Assembly (NCBI GenBank): GCA_964514305.1
Contig: CAZEQD010000063.1
Span: forward strand, 1-11,556
Origin: CAZEQD01 sp964514305
GTDB taxonomy: Bacteria > Acidobacteriota > Aminicenantia > Aminicenantales > Aminicenantaceae
Direction of reading: 5' to 3'
DNA: 11,556 nt
Shown here: piece by piece, positions 5,071 to 11,556 of the stretch
Position numbering within the stretch: position 1 is the stretch's first letter
Layout: each line of letters opens with the position of its first letter
The notes under the pieces: model-generated
What the model saw: the letters and a program-made list of their open reading frames with translations, nothing else
What the model was told of the DNA's origin: nothing
Database searches by the model: none
Position numbers and translations under genes: made by a program

Positions 5071-8000
5071 ATGCCCATTAATCTGAAAAAAAACTTATTC
5101 CTCTGGGGATTTTCAGTCTGCCTCTTCCTTTCAGCTTTAATCTTAAGTCTCTCTTTTTTACTGCCTAACTTTATCTCTGCGAATTATTATCAAAAGAGTT
5201 TGCGGCATTTAAGGCAACAAGCTGAGGCCATAAAAACAGAATTTGGTTCTTTAATCAGTCAAGCAAAACAAAAACAAAAATCATTAATAGTTAACCCTTT
5301 TCCTCAGAGAAAAGAAGAAATATTTGCTCTATTCAAGAAACAAGGCCTGGATAAGAGGCTCGAAGGAGTAGCTTACTATGACCAGCATTTTAATTTAATC
5401 CTCTGGTTAGGTAATGTTATAGACCTCAAGCCTATATTTCAGGCAAGGAAGAAAAATTCTCTCGAACTTAAGCGCTTATCTCTATTGGTTAAAGATAAGG
5501 CCTCCTCCTATCTTATCTTTTTCCAGAAGATAAATAACCGTGAATATCTTGTTTATTACCGCCTCTTAGCTTTTGTTCCCCATCTTCAAAGTCCTTATTT
5601 AAGAGAATACCAATTTCTTAAGCCAAAATTAGCCAAAAACTGCCTGCTGGAATACAGAGATTTTCGAGAAGATATCTCTGGTTATGAAAAACTTTTTGCC
5701 CGACATCAAGATGAATATATAGGTCAACCCCAGCTTCAGGATAAAGTCCAGACTATATTTTTTCCTCTGCGCAATGAAAATAATAAAATAGTGGCCACCA
5801 TCACCCTTAGATCCCCTGCCCTAACCGCTAAAATTTCTTCTCTTAAAGAAAATATTTTTCTGGCCTTTTATCTTCTGGGAGGAATGTCGCTTATCTTTCT
5901 TTTATTTTATATCCGCAAGAGATTTTCTTATAAATCCTCCCGCTTTATATCTTCCCTGGCCATTATTTTTATCTTAATCGGCCTTAGATTTTTATTTTTC
6001 CCCATTAGCAATCTGGAAAAAGTTAAATCCCTACCCTTCTTCTCACCAGCAAAAGCAGCCTTTATTTCCATAGCTGGTTTAACTAAGTCTCCGGCTGATA
6101 TTTTTTTGACCTCACTTTTTCTCTTTTTTCTTATTCTCAACCTGCGGCCCCTAGTCAGAAAAATAGCTGAAAAACGCAAGGAAAAAGTCACTCTTCCTAT
6201 TTCCTTCATCATCAATCTCGGATCAACAGCCGCAGCTATTTTTATTATCTTTATCTTCCAGGCTCTTCTTTTCCGTTTGGTTTTTAACTCCAATTTAAAC
6301 CTTCTTCGTTTCTCCTTTAATCTTTCTTTTCTTCTGCTTCATCTCAGTCTTTTCCTCTTTTTTCTCAGTTTTAGCTTGGCTATTTTTTTCCTGCTAAAAT
6401 CAGCCTCCGCTTATTCACCTTCTATTTGGCTGCCCTTCATTACCCTCATTTTAGGATTTGGAGCCTATTTCTTGATGACAAGAATAAGCAATTTCCCTTT
6501 TCTTTTTAGCCTTGAAGCCTGTTTAATCCTGATAATCTTCTTTATTGCTTTCTTTCCTGGCTGGCAAAGAAAAAGACTTATTTTATTTACTTCCTTTACC
6601 CTGAGTACTTTCTTCGTTTATTCTTCTCTCCAGATAGCTACATCTTTCCAGAGTAAAAGGCTTGTTCAAAACTCCCTTTATAACATCATAAAATCAGAGG
6701 AAGATTGGGGAAGATTCCTGCTTAGGCAATCTATTCCTCAAATTGAAAAGAGAAAAGATTTAATTCTCTCTCTCCTTCATAACCGGCAACCAAAAGACAC
6801 AGCTCACTTCCTTTGGCAAAATACTCCTTTGGCCAAATTCAATTGGTATTCAAGCCTTGAAATACAGGCTGAAGATGGTTCCCTGCTTTCTCGCTTTTCT
6901 CTGAATATACCCATTCTCTACCGCTTAGACTACGAGCTTCCTTTAAGCCCAAAGTGGTCTAACCTTCGTCAGAATATAATTTTTATGGGCAAGGAAAAAG
7001 ATTTCCTGATAGCTTATAAAGATTGGTTCGAAGGCCAAACTCATCTAGGAAGGTCGATTATTTATTTATCTATTGATTACGAAATGCTGCCTTTCCTTTA
7101 TTCGGCCAATCCTTATTTCGACCTCTTAAGAGCTTCTTCCATTCCCTCTCTTAATCAATATTCTCTGGGATTTGCTATTTATGATCTTCAAGGCGAGCTG
7201 TTGTTCAATCCACACAAAATAAATTATGGCCTCTCCTCTTTTTTATTAGAAAAAATAACTTCTTCTTCTCAGCCTTTTTGGTCTTCCTTTAAAGATAAAA
7301 GGGGTAAGTATGATTGTTTTTATCTCAAAAAAGACAACAGAATATACACTTTGTTCCTTCCCCAAAAAGATGTCTATGATTATGCAGTTGAATTTTTAAA
7401 ACTCTTTTTTCTTTATCTCATTTTTTTCTTTCTCTTTTTTATCTTGTTTTTAATCGCCTCTAGAGAAAGAAAAATTCAGAATCCTTTCTGGTCCTTTGCT
7501 AACCGGGTATATATTTCCTTTTTTGCCGTGGCCTTAATTCCCCTTATTCTTTTTACCTTTTTCACCCGGAATTTCTTCAGCCGAATCTTCAGTCAGCAGT
7601 TTACAGAAAAAGCAGCCATCCATGCCACCTTAGCTCAGGGTATAATTGAAGACCTGGTTCTTCTTCAACAACAAGAACAGCTTTCACCAACTATCCTTGC
7701 TGAAGATGACGTGCTCTGGATAAGCGCAACCATCGACAATGATGTTAACCTTTACCAAGACGGTAAGCTTATCTCTTCCAGTCGAAGAGAATTTTTCGAT
7801 TCCGGTCTTTTTCCCGAACTTATCGATGGCGAGATTTTTTTCAGAATTCAGTACGAGAACAATCCCTATTACACTCAGACCCAAAAAATAGGTGACTATT
7901 CTTTCCACACTCTGACTGTCCCCCTTCTCCTGGGAAACAAATATCTTTTTATCTCCCTTCCCTTCCCTTTAGAACAGCAAGAAATTTCGGCCGCAACCCT

Positions 8001-8961
8001 CCAATTGATCGAATTTCTGTTTTTTATTTCTGTCTTTTTTGGCCTTATTGTTCTCCTTTTTGCCCGAGGCATTGGAGCCATGATTATTAAACCTGTTCAA
8101 AAACTCCTGGCTGGAACCAAAGAAATTAGCCTTGGCAATCTTGAAATCTCTATTCAGCATAAATCTAAGGATGAAATGAAAACTCTAATTGATGGCTTCA
8201 ACACCATGGTCAAGAATCTAAGAAAGCATCAACATGAATTAGCCGAGATGAGTAAAAAAGCTGCCTGGGCGGAAATGGCGCACAAAGTAGCTCATGAGAT
8301 AAAAAATCCGCTGACGCCAATTCAGCTCTCAGCCGAACATCTACTCCGTGTCTATGAAGATAGACCTCAAGATTTCGAGCCAATTCTAAAAGAATCAGCC
8401 TCTTACATAATTAAAGAAGTTGAAAACTTGAGGAAAATCGCTCAAGAATTCTTGGAAATTTCCAAGGAAACCAGCCTGCATAAGGAGCTGGTAGATCTAC
8501 GAGCGATAATAGAAGAAACGATTGAACCTTATCAAAAAAATCTGGTTGATAGAATCAAAATTAAAGTCAGCTTTCAAGGAAAGAACTTCTCCCTTTGGGC
8601 TGATGAAGCTAAGCTGAAGATAGCTTTAAGGAATATCATAACCAACGCAATCGAGGCCATCAAAGACCAGGGTGAAATAGAGATTAAAGTCTCAAAAGAA
8701 AAGAAAGGGCTGAGGCTGAGCATTAAAGATAGCGGCATAGGTATTAAAAAGAATCTGCTGGATAAGATTTTTGAGCCTTATTTTTCCACCAAAGAAGTAG
8801 GAACAGGTTTAGGTCTGCCAATCGCAAAAAAAATAATTGAAAGCCACGGCGGCAGTCTTCGCCTTTCCAGCCAGGAAGGAAAGGGAACCAAAATTATAAT
8901 TCATCTGCCCCAAGAAAGTTTGGAGGTCAATCGAGAAGAAAGCGGCCCTAAGCCAGATTAA
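5071..8961 (+). CDS. Very large multi-pass sensor histidine kinase (NtrY-type, COG5000-like)
   Basis: Numbered from the ATG at 5071 (1296 aa), helix 1 is at about 8-31, followed by an extracytoplasmic region 35-258. Eight helices lie at 261-523 (about 261-281, 292-312, 343-358, 378-404, 414-443, 452-469, 476-496, 503-523). A second extracytoplasmic domain spans 524-775, with a PAS/Cache-like GFAIYDLQGELLFN at about 700. Two helices follow (776-796, 813-833), then a third outer segment (838-975) with NLYQDGKLISSS, and a last helix (979-998). HAMP is at 1000-1055. HisKA has VAHEIKNPLTPIQLSAEHLL with phospho-accepting His1075. HATPase has the N-box Asn1192, DSGIGI with Asp1220, FEPYFSTK and GTGLGLPIAKKI. 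All catalytic motifs are intact. NtrY proteins are usually near 700 aa, so this one is much longer. No receiver domain or neighbouring response regulator is present. A TTG at 5062 overlapping the previous stop is an alternative start; neither has a strong Shine-Dalgarno. Confidence 0.92.
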   Translation: MPINLKKNLFLWGFSVCLFLSALILSLSFLLPNFISANYYQKSLRHLRQQAEAIKTEFGSLISQAKQKQKSLIVNPFPQRKEEIFALFKKQGLDKRLEGVAYYDQHFNLILWLGNVIDLKPIFQARKKNSLELKRLSLLVKDKASSYLIFFQKINNREYLVYYRLLAFVPHLQSPYLREYQFLKPKLAKNCLLEYRDFREDISGYEKLFARHQDEYIGQPQLQDKVQTIFFPLRNENNKIVATITLRSPALTAKISSLKENIFLAFYLLGGMSLIFLLFYIRKRFSYKSSRFISSLAIIFILIGLRFLFFPISNLEKVKSLPFFSPAKAAFISIAGLTKSPADIFLTSLFLFFLILNLRPLVRKIAEKRKEKVTLPISFIINLGSTAAAIFIIFIFQALLFRLVFNSNLNLLRFSFNLSFLLLHLSLFLFFLSFSLAIFFLLKSASAYSPSIWLPFITLILGFGAYFLMTRISNFPFLFSLEACLILIIFFIAFFPGWQRKRLILFTSFTLSTFFVYSSLQIATSFQSKRLVQNSLYNIIKSEEDWGRFLLRQSIPQIEKRKDLILSLLHNRQPKDTAHFLWQNTPLAKFNWYSSLEIQAEDGSLLSRFSLNIPILYRLDYELPLSPKWSNLRQNIIFMGKEKDFLIAYKDWFEGQTHLGRSIIYLSIDYEMLPFLYSANPYFDLLRASSIPSLNQYSLGFAIYDLQGELLFNPHKINYGLSSFLLEKITSSSQPFWSSFKDKRGKYDCFYLKKDNRIYTLFLPQKDVYDYAVEFLKLFFLYLIFFFLFFILFLIASRERKIQNPFWSFANRVYISFFAVALIPLILFTFFTRNFFSRIFSQQFTEKAAIHATLAQGIIEDLVLLQQQEQLSPTILAEDDVLWISATIDNDVNLYQDGKLISSSRREFFDSGLFPELIDGEIFFRIQYENNPYYTQTQKIGDYSFHTLTVPLLLGNKYLFISLPFPLEQQEISAATLQLIEFLFFISVFFGLIVLLFARGIGAMIIKPVQKLLAGTKEISLGNLEISIQHKSKDEMKTLIDGFNTMVKNLRKHQHELAEMSKKAAWAEMAHKVAHEIKNPLTPIQLSAEHLLRVYEDRPQDFEPILKESASYIIKEVENLRKIAQEFLEISKETSLHKELVDLRAIIEETIEPYQKNLVDRIKIKVSFQGKNFSLWADEAKLKIALRNIITNAIEAIKDQGEIEIKVSKEKKGLRLSIKDSGIGIKKNLLDKIFEPYFSTKEVGTGLGLPIAKKIIESHGGSLRLSSQEGKGTKIIIHLPQESLEVNREESGPKPD

Positions 8962-9008
8962 GATAATTTTAAAATTTGTTAAGCCTCGCTATCAATTCAG
9001 AAGTTTAA

Positions 9009-9953
9009 TTATTGTCCTGGCTCTCTTTTTATCCTGCTTAGTATCATTTCTGCCACTGAATAAGGGTCGATCTGTCTTTTATAAACTTTCTCTACCCACT
9101 CCTCCCAGAGGGATTGATCAACATCATGAGCTATTAAGCTATAAATTCTCTCGGTTAGGATGTCTCTCAACATAGAGGAGATGAGCTTCTTTCTTCTGGC
9201 CTGCCGTTGGCCTGGTTTTTGAGCTGAGATTACATTGTTTATTCCTGACATCAACTGCTCCAGGCCAATGTCTTCGGTAGCCACTGTTTTGACCACTGGT
9301 GTTGCCTTTTGCTCTTTATAGCCCAGCTCAAGGACTGCTTTAAGCTGTCTCTCTATTCGATCAACATCAGGAGAATCGGCCTTATTAATAACAAAAACAT
9401 CAGCAATCTCCATTATTCCAGCTTTAAAGATCTGGATATCATCGCCCGTCCCTGGGAAAAGAACAACAACAATGATATCAGCTAATTTGACTATTTCCAC
9501 CTCATCCTGACCAACACCGACAGTCTCAATCAAAATAGAGTCTTTGCCTCCAGCTTCCAGAATAGTAATAGCATCTCCAGTGGCTTTAGCCAGGCCTCCC
9601 AGCTGACCACGAGTGGCCATGCTTCTAATAAAGACCTGAGGATCTGTACTGTGCCGCATCATTCTGATGCGATCACCTAAAATAGCTCCCCCGCTAAAAG
9701 GACTGGAAGGGTCTACGGCCACCACTCCCACCTTATTATCTTTTTTCCTGAGCAGAGGAATCAGCCCATCGACAAGGGTACTTTTGCCTGAGCCTGGAGC
9801 TCCAGTGATGCCAATAACAGTTGATTGACCGCTGTAAGGAAATATTTTCTTTATTATCTCCCGGGCAGATTGGCTGTCATTTTCGGCCAGGGAAATAGCC
9901 CTGGCTATGGCCCTTGCTTTTCCCTGGAGGATTTCTTGAGCGAGATCTTCCAT
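9009..9953 (-). CDS. meaB: Methylmalonyl-CoA mutase-associated GTPase MeaB (ArgK/YgfD family)
   Basis: MeaB is a cytoplasmic G3E-family P-loop GTPase that guards and reloads adenosylcobalamin in methylmalonyl-CoA mutase and related acyl-CoA mutases. This 314-aa protein has the usual length and all key motifs: Walker A GAPGSGKST at 51-59 (Lys57), AVDPSSPFSGGAILGDRIRM at about 79-98, IETVGVGQDE at 142-151, and the guanine-specificity motif NKAD at 190-193. The C-terminal helices, about 240-314, would form the dimer arm. The frame upstream is closed by a stop three codons before the ATG at 9953, so this start is firm although no clear Shine-Dalgarno precedes it. It lies 83 bases after the acyl-CoA dehydrogenase and is probably read with it. 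The mutase itself is not in the window. Confidence 0.95.
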   Translation of the reverse strand: MEDLAQEILQGKARAIARAISLAENDSQSAREIIKKIFPYSGQSTVIGITGAPGSGKSTLVDGLIPLLRKKDNKVGVVAVDPSSPFSGGAILGDRIRMMRHSTDPQVFIRSMATRGQLGGLAKATGDAITILEAGGKDSILIETVGVGQDEVEIVKLADIIVVVLFPGTGDDIQIFKAGIMEIADVFVINKADSPDVDRIERQLKAVLELGYKEQKATPVVKTVATEDIGLEQLMSGINNVISAQKPGQRQARRKKLISSMLRDILTERIYSLIAHDVDQSLWEEWVEKVYKRQIDPYSVAEMILSRIKREPGQ

Positions 9954-10036
9954 TATTGGCTATTTATTTAAAGAAAATAACTATTCTTCTTGTCTTTAAT
10001 ATTAAGCTAATTCCTTATTTGGCTATAAGCTTAGGT

Positions 10037-11182
10037 CTAATACTCAGAGAGAACTTTGTGAGCAATAATCCAGCGCTGGATTTCGGAAGTCCCCTCGCCT
10101 ATGGTGGCCAGTTTAGAGTCCCTATAGAATTTTTCCACAGGATAATCTTTAGTAAACCCGTAACCGCCAAAAATTTGGACGGCCATAGAGGAGGCTTTAA
10201 CAGCCAGCTCACTGGCATAGAGTTTGGCCATAGCTGATTCTTTGGGAATCTTCTTGCCTTGATCTTCAAGAAAAGCGGCCCGATAGGTAAGCAAACGGGC
10301 TGCTTCCAGCTCGGTGAAACCGTCTACCAGCATCCACTGGATCCCCTGGAAATTGGTAATAGGCTGCTTAAACTGGACCCGCTGTTTAGCATATTTTAAG
10401 CTCGATTCCAAAGCTCCAGCGGCAATACCCAGGGAAAAGCCAGCAATACTAACCCGGCCGCCATCTAAAATGGTCATAGCCTGACGATAGCCCTTTCCTT
10501 CCTCGCCAATCAAATTGGAAGCTGGCACTCTTACATCTTCAAAAATAAGTTCTGAAGTATCAGCCGCTCTGATTCCTAATTTATTTTCCTTCTTGCCCGG
10601 CCTAAAGCCTTCCATCCCCTTTTCTAAAATAAAAGCAGAGATTCCATTTCTTCCCTTAGCTGGATCGGTGACAGCCATGACCACGGCGATTTCTGCCAGA
10701 GAGCCATTAGTAGTAAAAAGCTTGGAACCGTTGAGCAGCCAGTAGCCCCCTTTCTTTACGGCTCTGGCTTTAAGAGCGGCCGCATCAGAACCAGCCTCAT
10801 CTTCTGTTAATCCCCAGGCTCCCAGAGTTTGACCCGAAGCCAGCCGGGTTAGATATTTTCTTTTCTGTTCTTCATTGCCGAAGAGATTAATATGATTAGA
10901 ACATAAAGAGTTATGGGCGGCCACCACCAGGCCAACAGCAGGATCCACCTTGGAAATCTCCTCTAAAATGAGGACATAATCCACGTTGGAATAACCGGCT
11001 CCTTGATATTCAGGCGGAATAATTATCCCTAACAGGCCCATTTCGGCCAGCTTTTTGGTCAGCTCTTCAGGCCATTTTCCTTTCTCATCACTTTCCTGGA
11101 CATAAGGTTGAATTTCTTTTTGGGCAAAATTTCTGATAGAGTCTCTTAACATTTCTTGTTCAGGGGTTAATAAAAAATCCAT
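10037..11182 (-). CDS. Acyl-CoA dehydrogenase (short-chain/butyryl-CoA type)
   Basis: The 381-aa flavoprotein has the standard family length. It oxidises acyl-CoA to the 2-enoyl-CoA with FAD and passes electrons to electron-transfer flavoprotein. The helical N-domain covers about 1-115. GAWGLTEDEAGSD at 121-133 matches the first family signature, and LFTTNGS near 155-161 fits the FAD-contacting strand. RVQFKQPITNFQGIQ is at about 268-282. QIFGGYGFTKDYPVEKFYRD at 336-355 is the second signature. The catalytic base is Glu363 in IGEGTSEIQR, the position used by short- and medium-chain enzymes. Exact chain length or branching preference cannot be read. An SD GGGAG lies five bases before the ATG. 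It is first of a two-gene unit with meaB, which suggests branched-chain amino acid, propionate or related acyl-CoA degradation. No etfAB is present here. Confidence 0.93.
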   Translation of the reverse strand: MDFLLTPEQEMLRDSIRNFAQKEIQPYVQESDEKGKWPEELTKKLAEMGLLGIIIPPEYQGAGYSNVDYVLILEEISKVDPAVGLVVAAHNSLCSNHINLFGNEEQKRKYLTRLASGQTLGAWGLTEDEAGSDAAALKARAVKKGGYWLLNGSKLFTTNGSLAEIAVVMAVTDPAKGRNGISAFILEKGMEGFRPGKKENKLGIRAADTSELIFEDVRVPASNLIGEEGKGYRQAMTILDGGRVSIAGFSLGIAAGALESSLKYAKQRVQFKQPITNFQGIQWMLVDGFTELEAARLLTYRAAFLEDQGKKIPKESAMAKLYASELAVKASSMAVQIFGGYGFTKDYPVEKFYRDSKLATIGEGTSEIQRWIIAHKVLSEY

Positions 11183-11401
11183 TATTACTCCCTTTTATTT
11201 ATAGTTATAATTAAGAAAAAATATTGACTAGATTGACTTGACTAAATAAATTGATTTCTTTTCCAATCATCTAAATTATTCTTAATAATTATATTACTTT
11301 TTAAGCCGATAACAATCAAGAAGATTTTCGGCCTAATAAACAATTTGCTTAAACACTCCACATTATATTGCCCGCTGAGGACAAGGCCTTTACCAGCAGA
11401 C
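11183..11401. other. Intergenic leader region of the acyl-CoA dehydrogenase
   Basis: This AT-rich stretch holds no gene that I can support. On the plus strand TTGACT occurs three times at 11224, 11233 and 11238 (the last two overlap by one base), 40-60 bases upstream of the dehydrogenase start. TTAAGCCGA (11301-11309) and TCGGCCTAA (11328-11336) form an imperfect 9-bp inverted repeat. A minus-strand promoter must lie here, but no pair of boxes stands out; TATAAC and TATAAA near 11200-11212 are candidate -10 sites. Confidence 0.4.
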
Positions 11402-11530
11402 GGGGTCAGACCTTCATAAGTTTCATAAATTATGCTTCTCTATTGATATATTTCGTCGGTTTGTAGGGGACAAAAGTTATTACAATTATTGTAAGAATTA
11501 GAGTTATGAAACTTATGAAGGTCTGACCCC
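11402..11530. mobile_element. 129-bp element with perfect 27-bp terminal inverted repeats (MITE/REP-like)
   Basis: The left arm (11402-11428) begins GGGGTCAGACCTTCATAAG and is repeated exactly inverted at 11504-11530, ending GGTCTGACCCC. The 75-base interior contains TTTGT/ACAAA (11460-11474, loop AGGGG) and TTACAA/TTGTAA (11480-11494). No coding frame is present and no target duplication is visible beside the arms. Ends with GGGGTCAGACC are, from memory, common in dispersed repeats that may be moved by IS200/REP-type Y1 transposases. That link is inference. The single-stranded form would be one long hairpin. Confidence 0.65.
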
Positions 11531-11556
11531 ATAAGCATCAATTACCCCACTTTTCG

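Noticed and set aside
5928..6293. Antisense frame of 121 codons inside the kinase gene
   Set aside because: Its Lys/Arg-rich product is the complement of T-rich codons for membrane helices. The kinase frame is fully supported by domains at both ends.
8962..9008. Bidirectional terminator between the convergent kinase and meaB genes
   Set aside because: The 47-base gap holds only an AT palindrome (AATTTTAAAATT near 8965) with no GC-containing stem, so a terminator cannot be supported.
11224..11252. Plus-strand promoter TTGACT-17-TAAATT
   Set aside because: The boxes are weak and no plus-strand gene follows before the window ends.
11301..11336. Terminator-like inverted repeat TTAAGCCGA/TCGGCCTAA
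   Set aside because: The loop is long (18 bases), one pair is mismatched and neither strand has a T-run after it.

Overview
The window looks like chromosomal DNA of an AT-rich bacterium. Start regions carry purine-rich Shine-Dalgarno sites, and the NtrY-type kinase with many extracytoplasmic loops suggests an uncultivated Gram-negative-type or deep-branching lineage. The enzymes present (two-cluster ferredoxin protein, MeaB, acyl-CoA dehydrogenase) fit an anaerobe that handles CoA thioesters. I cannot name the phylum from this sequence alone.

Layout. Positions 1-58 are the 3' part of a proline tRNA (anticodon CGG). Positions 221-3078 are a minus-strand operon read HAD phosphatase, class V aminotransferase, DUF362/ferredoxin protein. 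It has a plausible extended -10 promoter upstream and a hairpin terminator beyond position 221. Divergent from it, at 3255-3542, is a small two-helix membrane protein with a repetitive Lys/Glu tail, driven by a clear promoter. The 590-base gap at 3543-4132 is unusually rich in symmetry. It holds a 240-bp element with terminal inverted repeats and a nested hairpin, then two abutting perfect palindromes, then a possible three-way-junction fold that on the minus strand reads as a terminator, then a promoter overlaid by repeated GTAATT boxes. That promoter serves a ribbon-helix-helix-like protein (4133-4531).

Positions 4598-8961 form a two-gene plus-strand unit: a small exported protein with a fold resembling DUF4783/NTF2, overlapping or abutting a very large sensor histidine kinase (about 1296 aa, about 12 membrane helices, HAMP, HisKA, HATPase). 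No response regulator lies beside it. Convergent to it, on the minus strand, are an acyl-CoA dehydrogenase (10037-11182) and the GTPase MeaB (9009-9953). This pair suggests branched-chain or odd-chain acyl-CoA metabolism linked to a B12-dependent mutase encoded outside the window. The right end (11402-11530) holds a 129-bp element with perfect 27-bp inverted repeats.

How the genes may work together. The HAD phosphatase plus aminotransferase pair is compatible with phosphoglycolate/glyoxylate or phosphoserine/serine metabolism, which is inference only. No complete new system is evident. The best candidates for something undescribed are the structured gap at 3543-4132, the RHH gene with its boxes, and the kinase with its exported partner.
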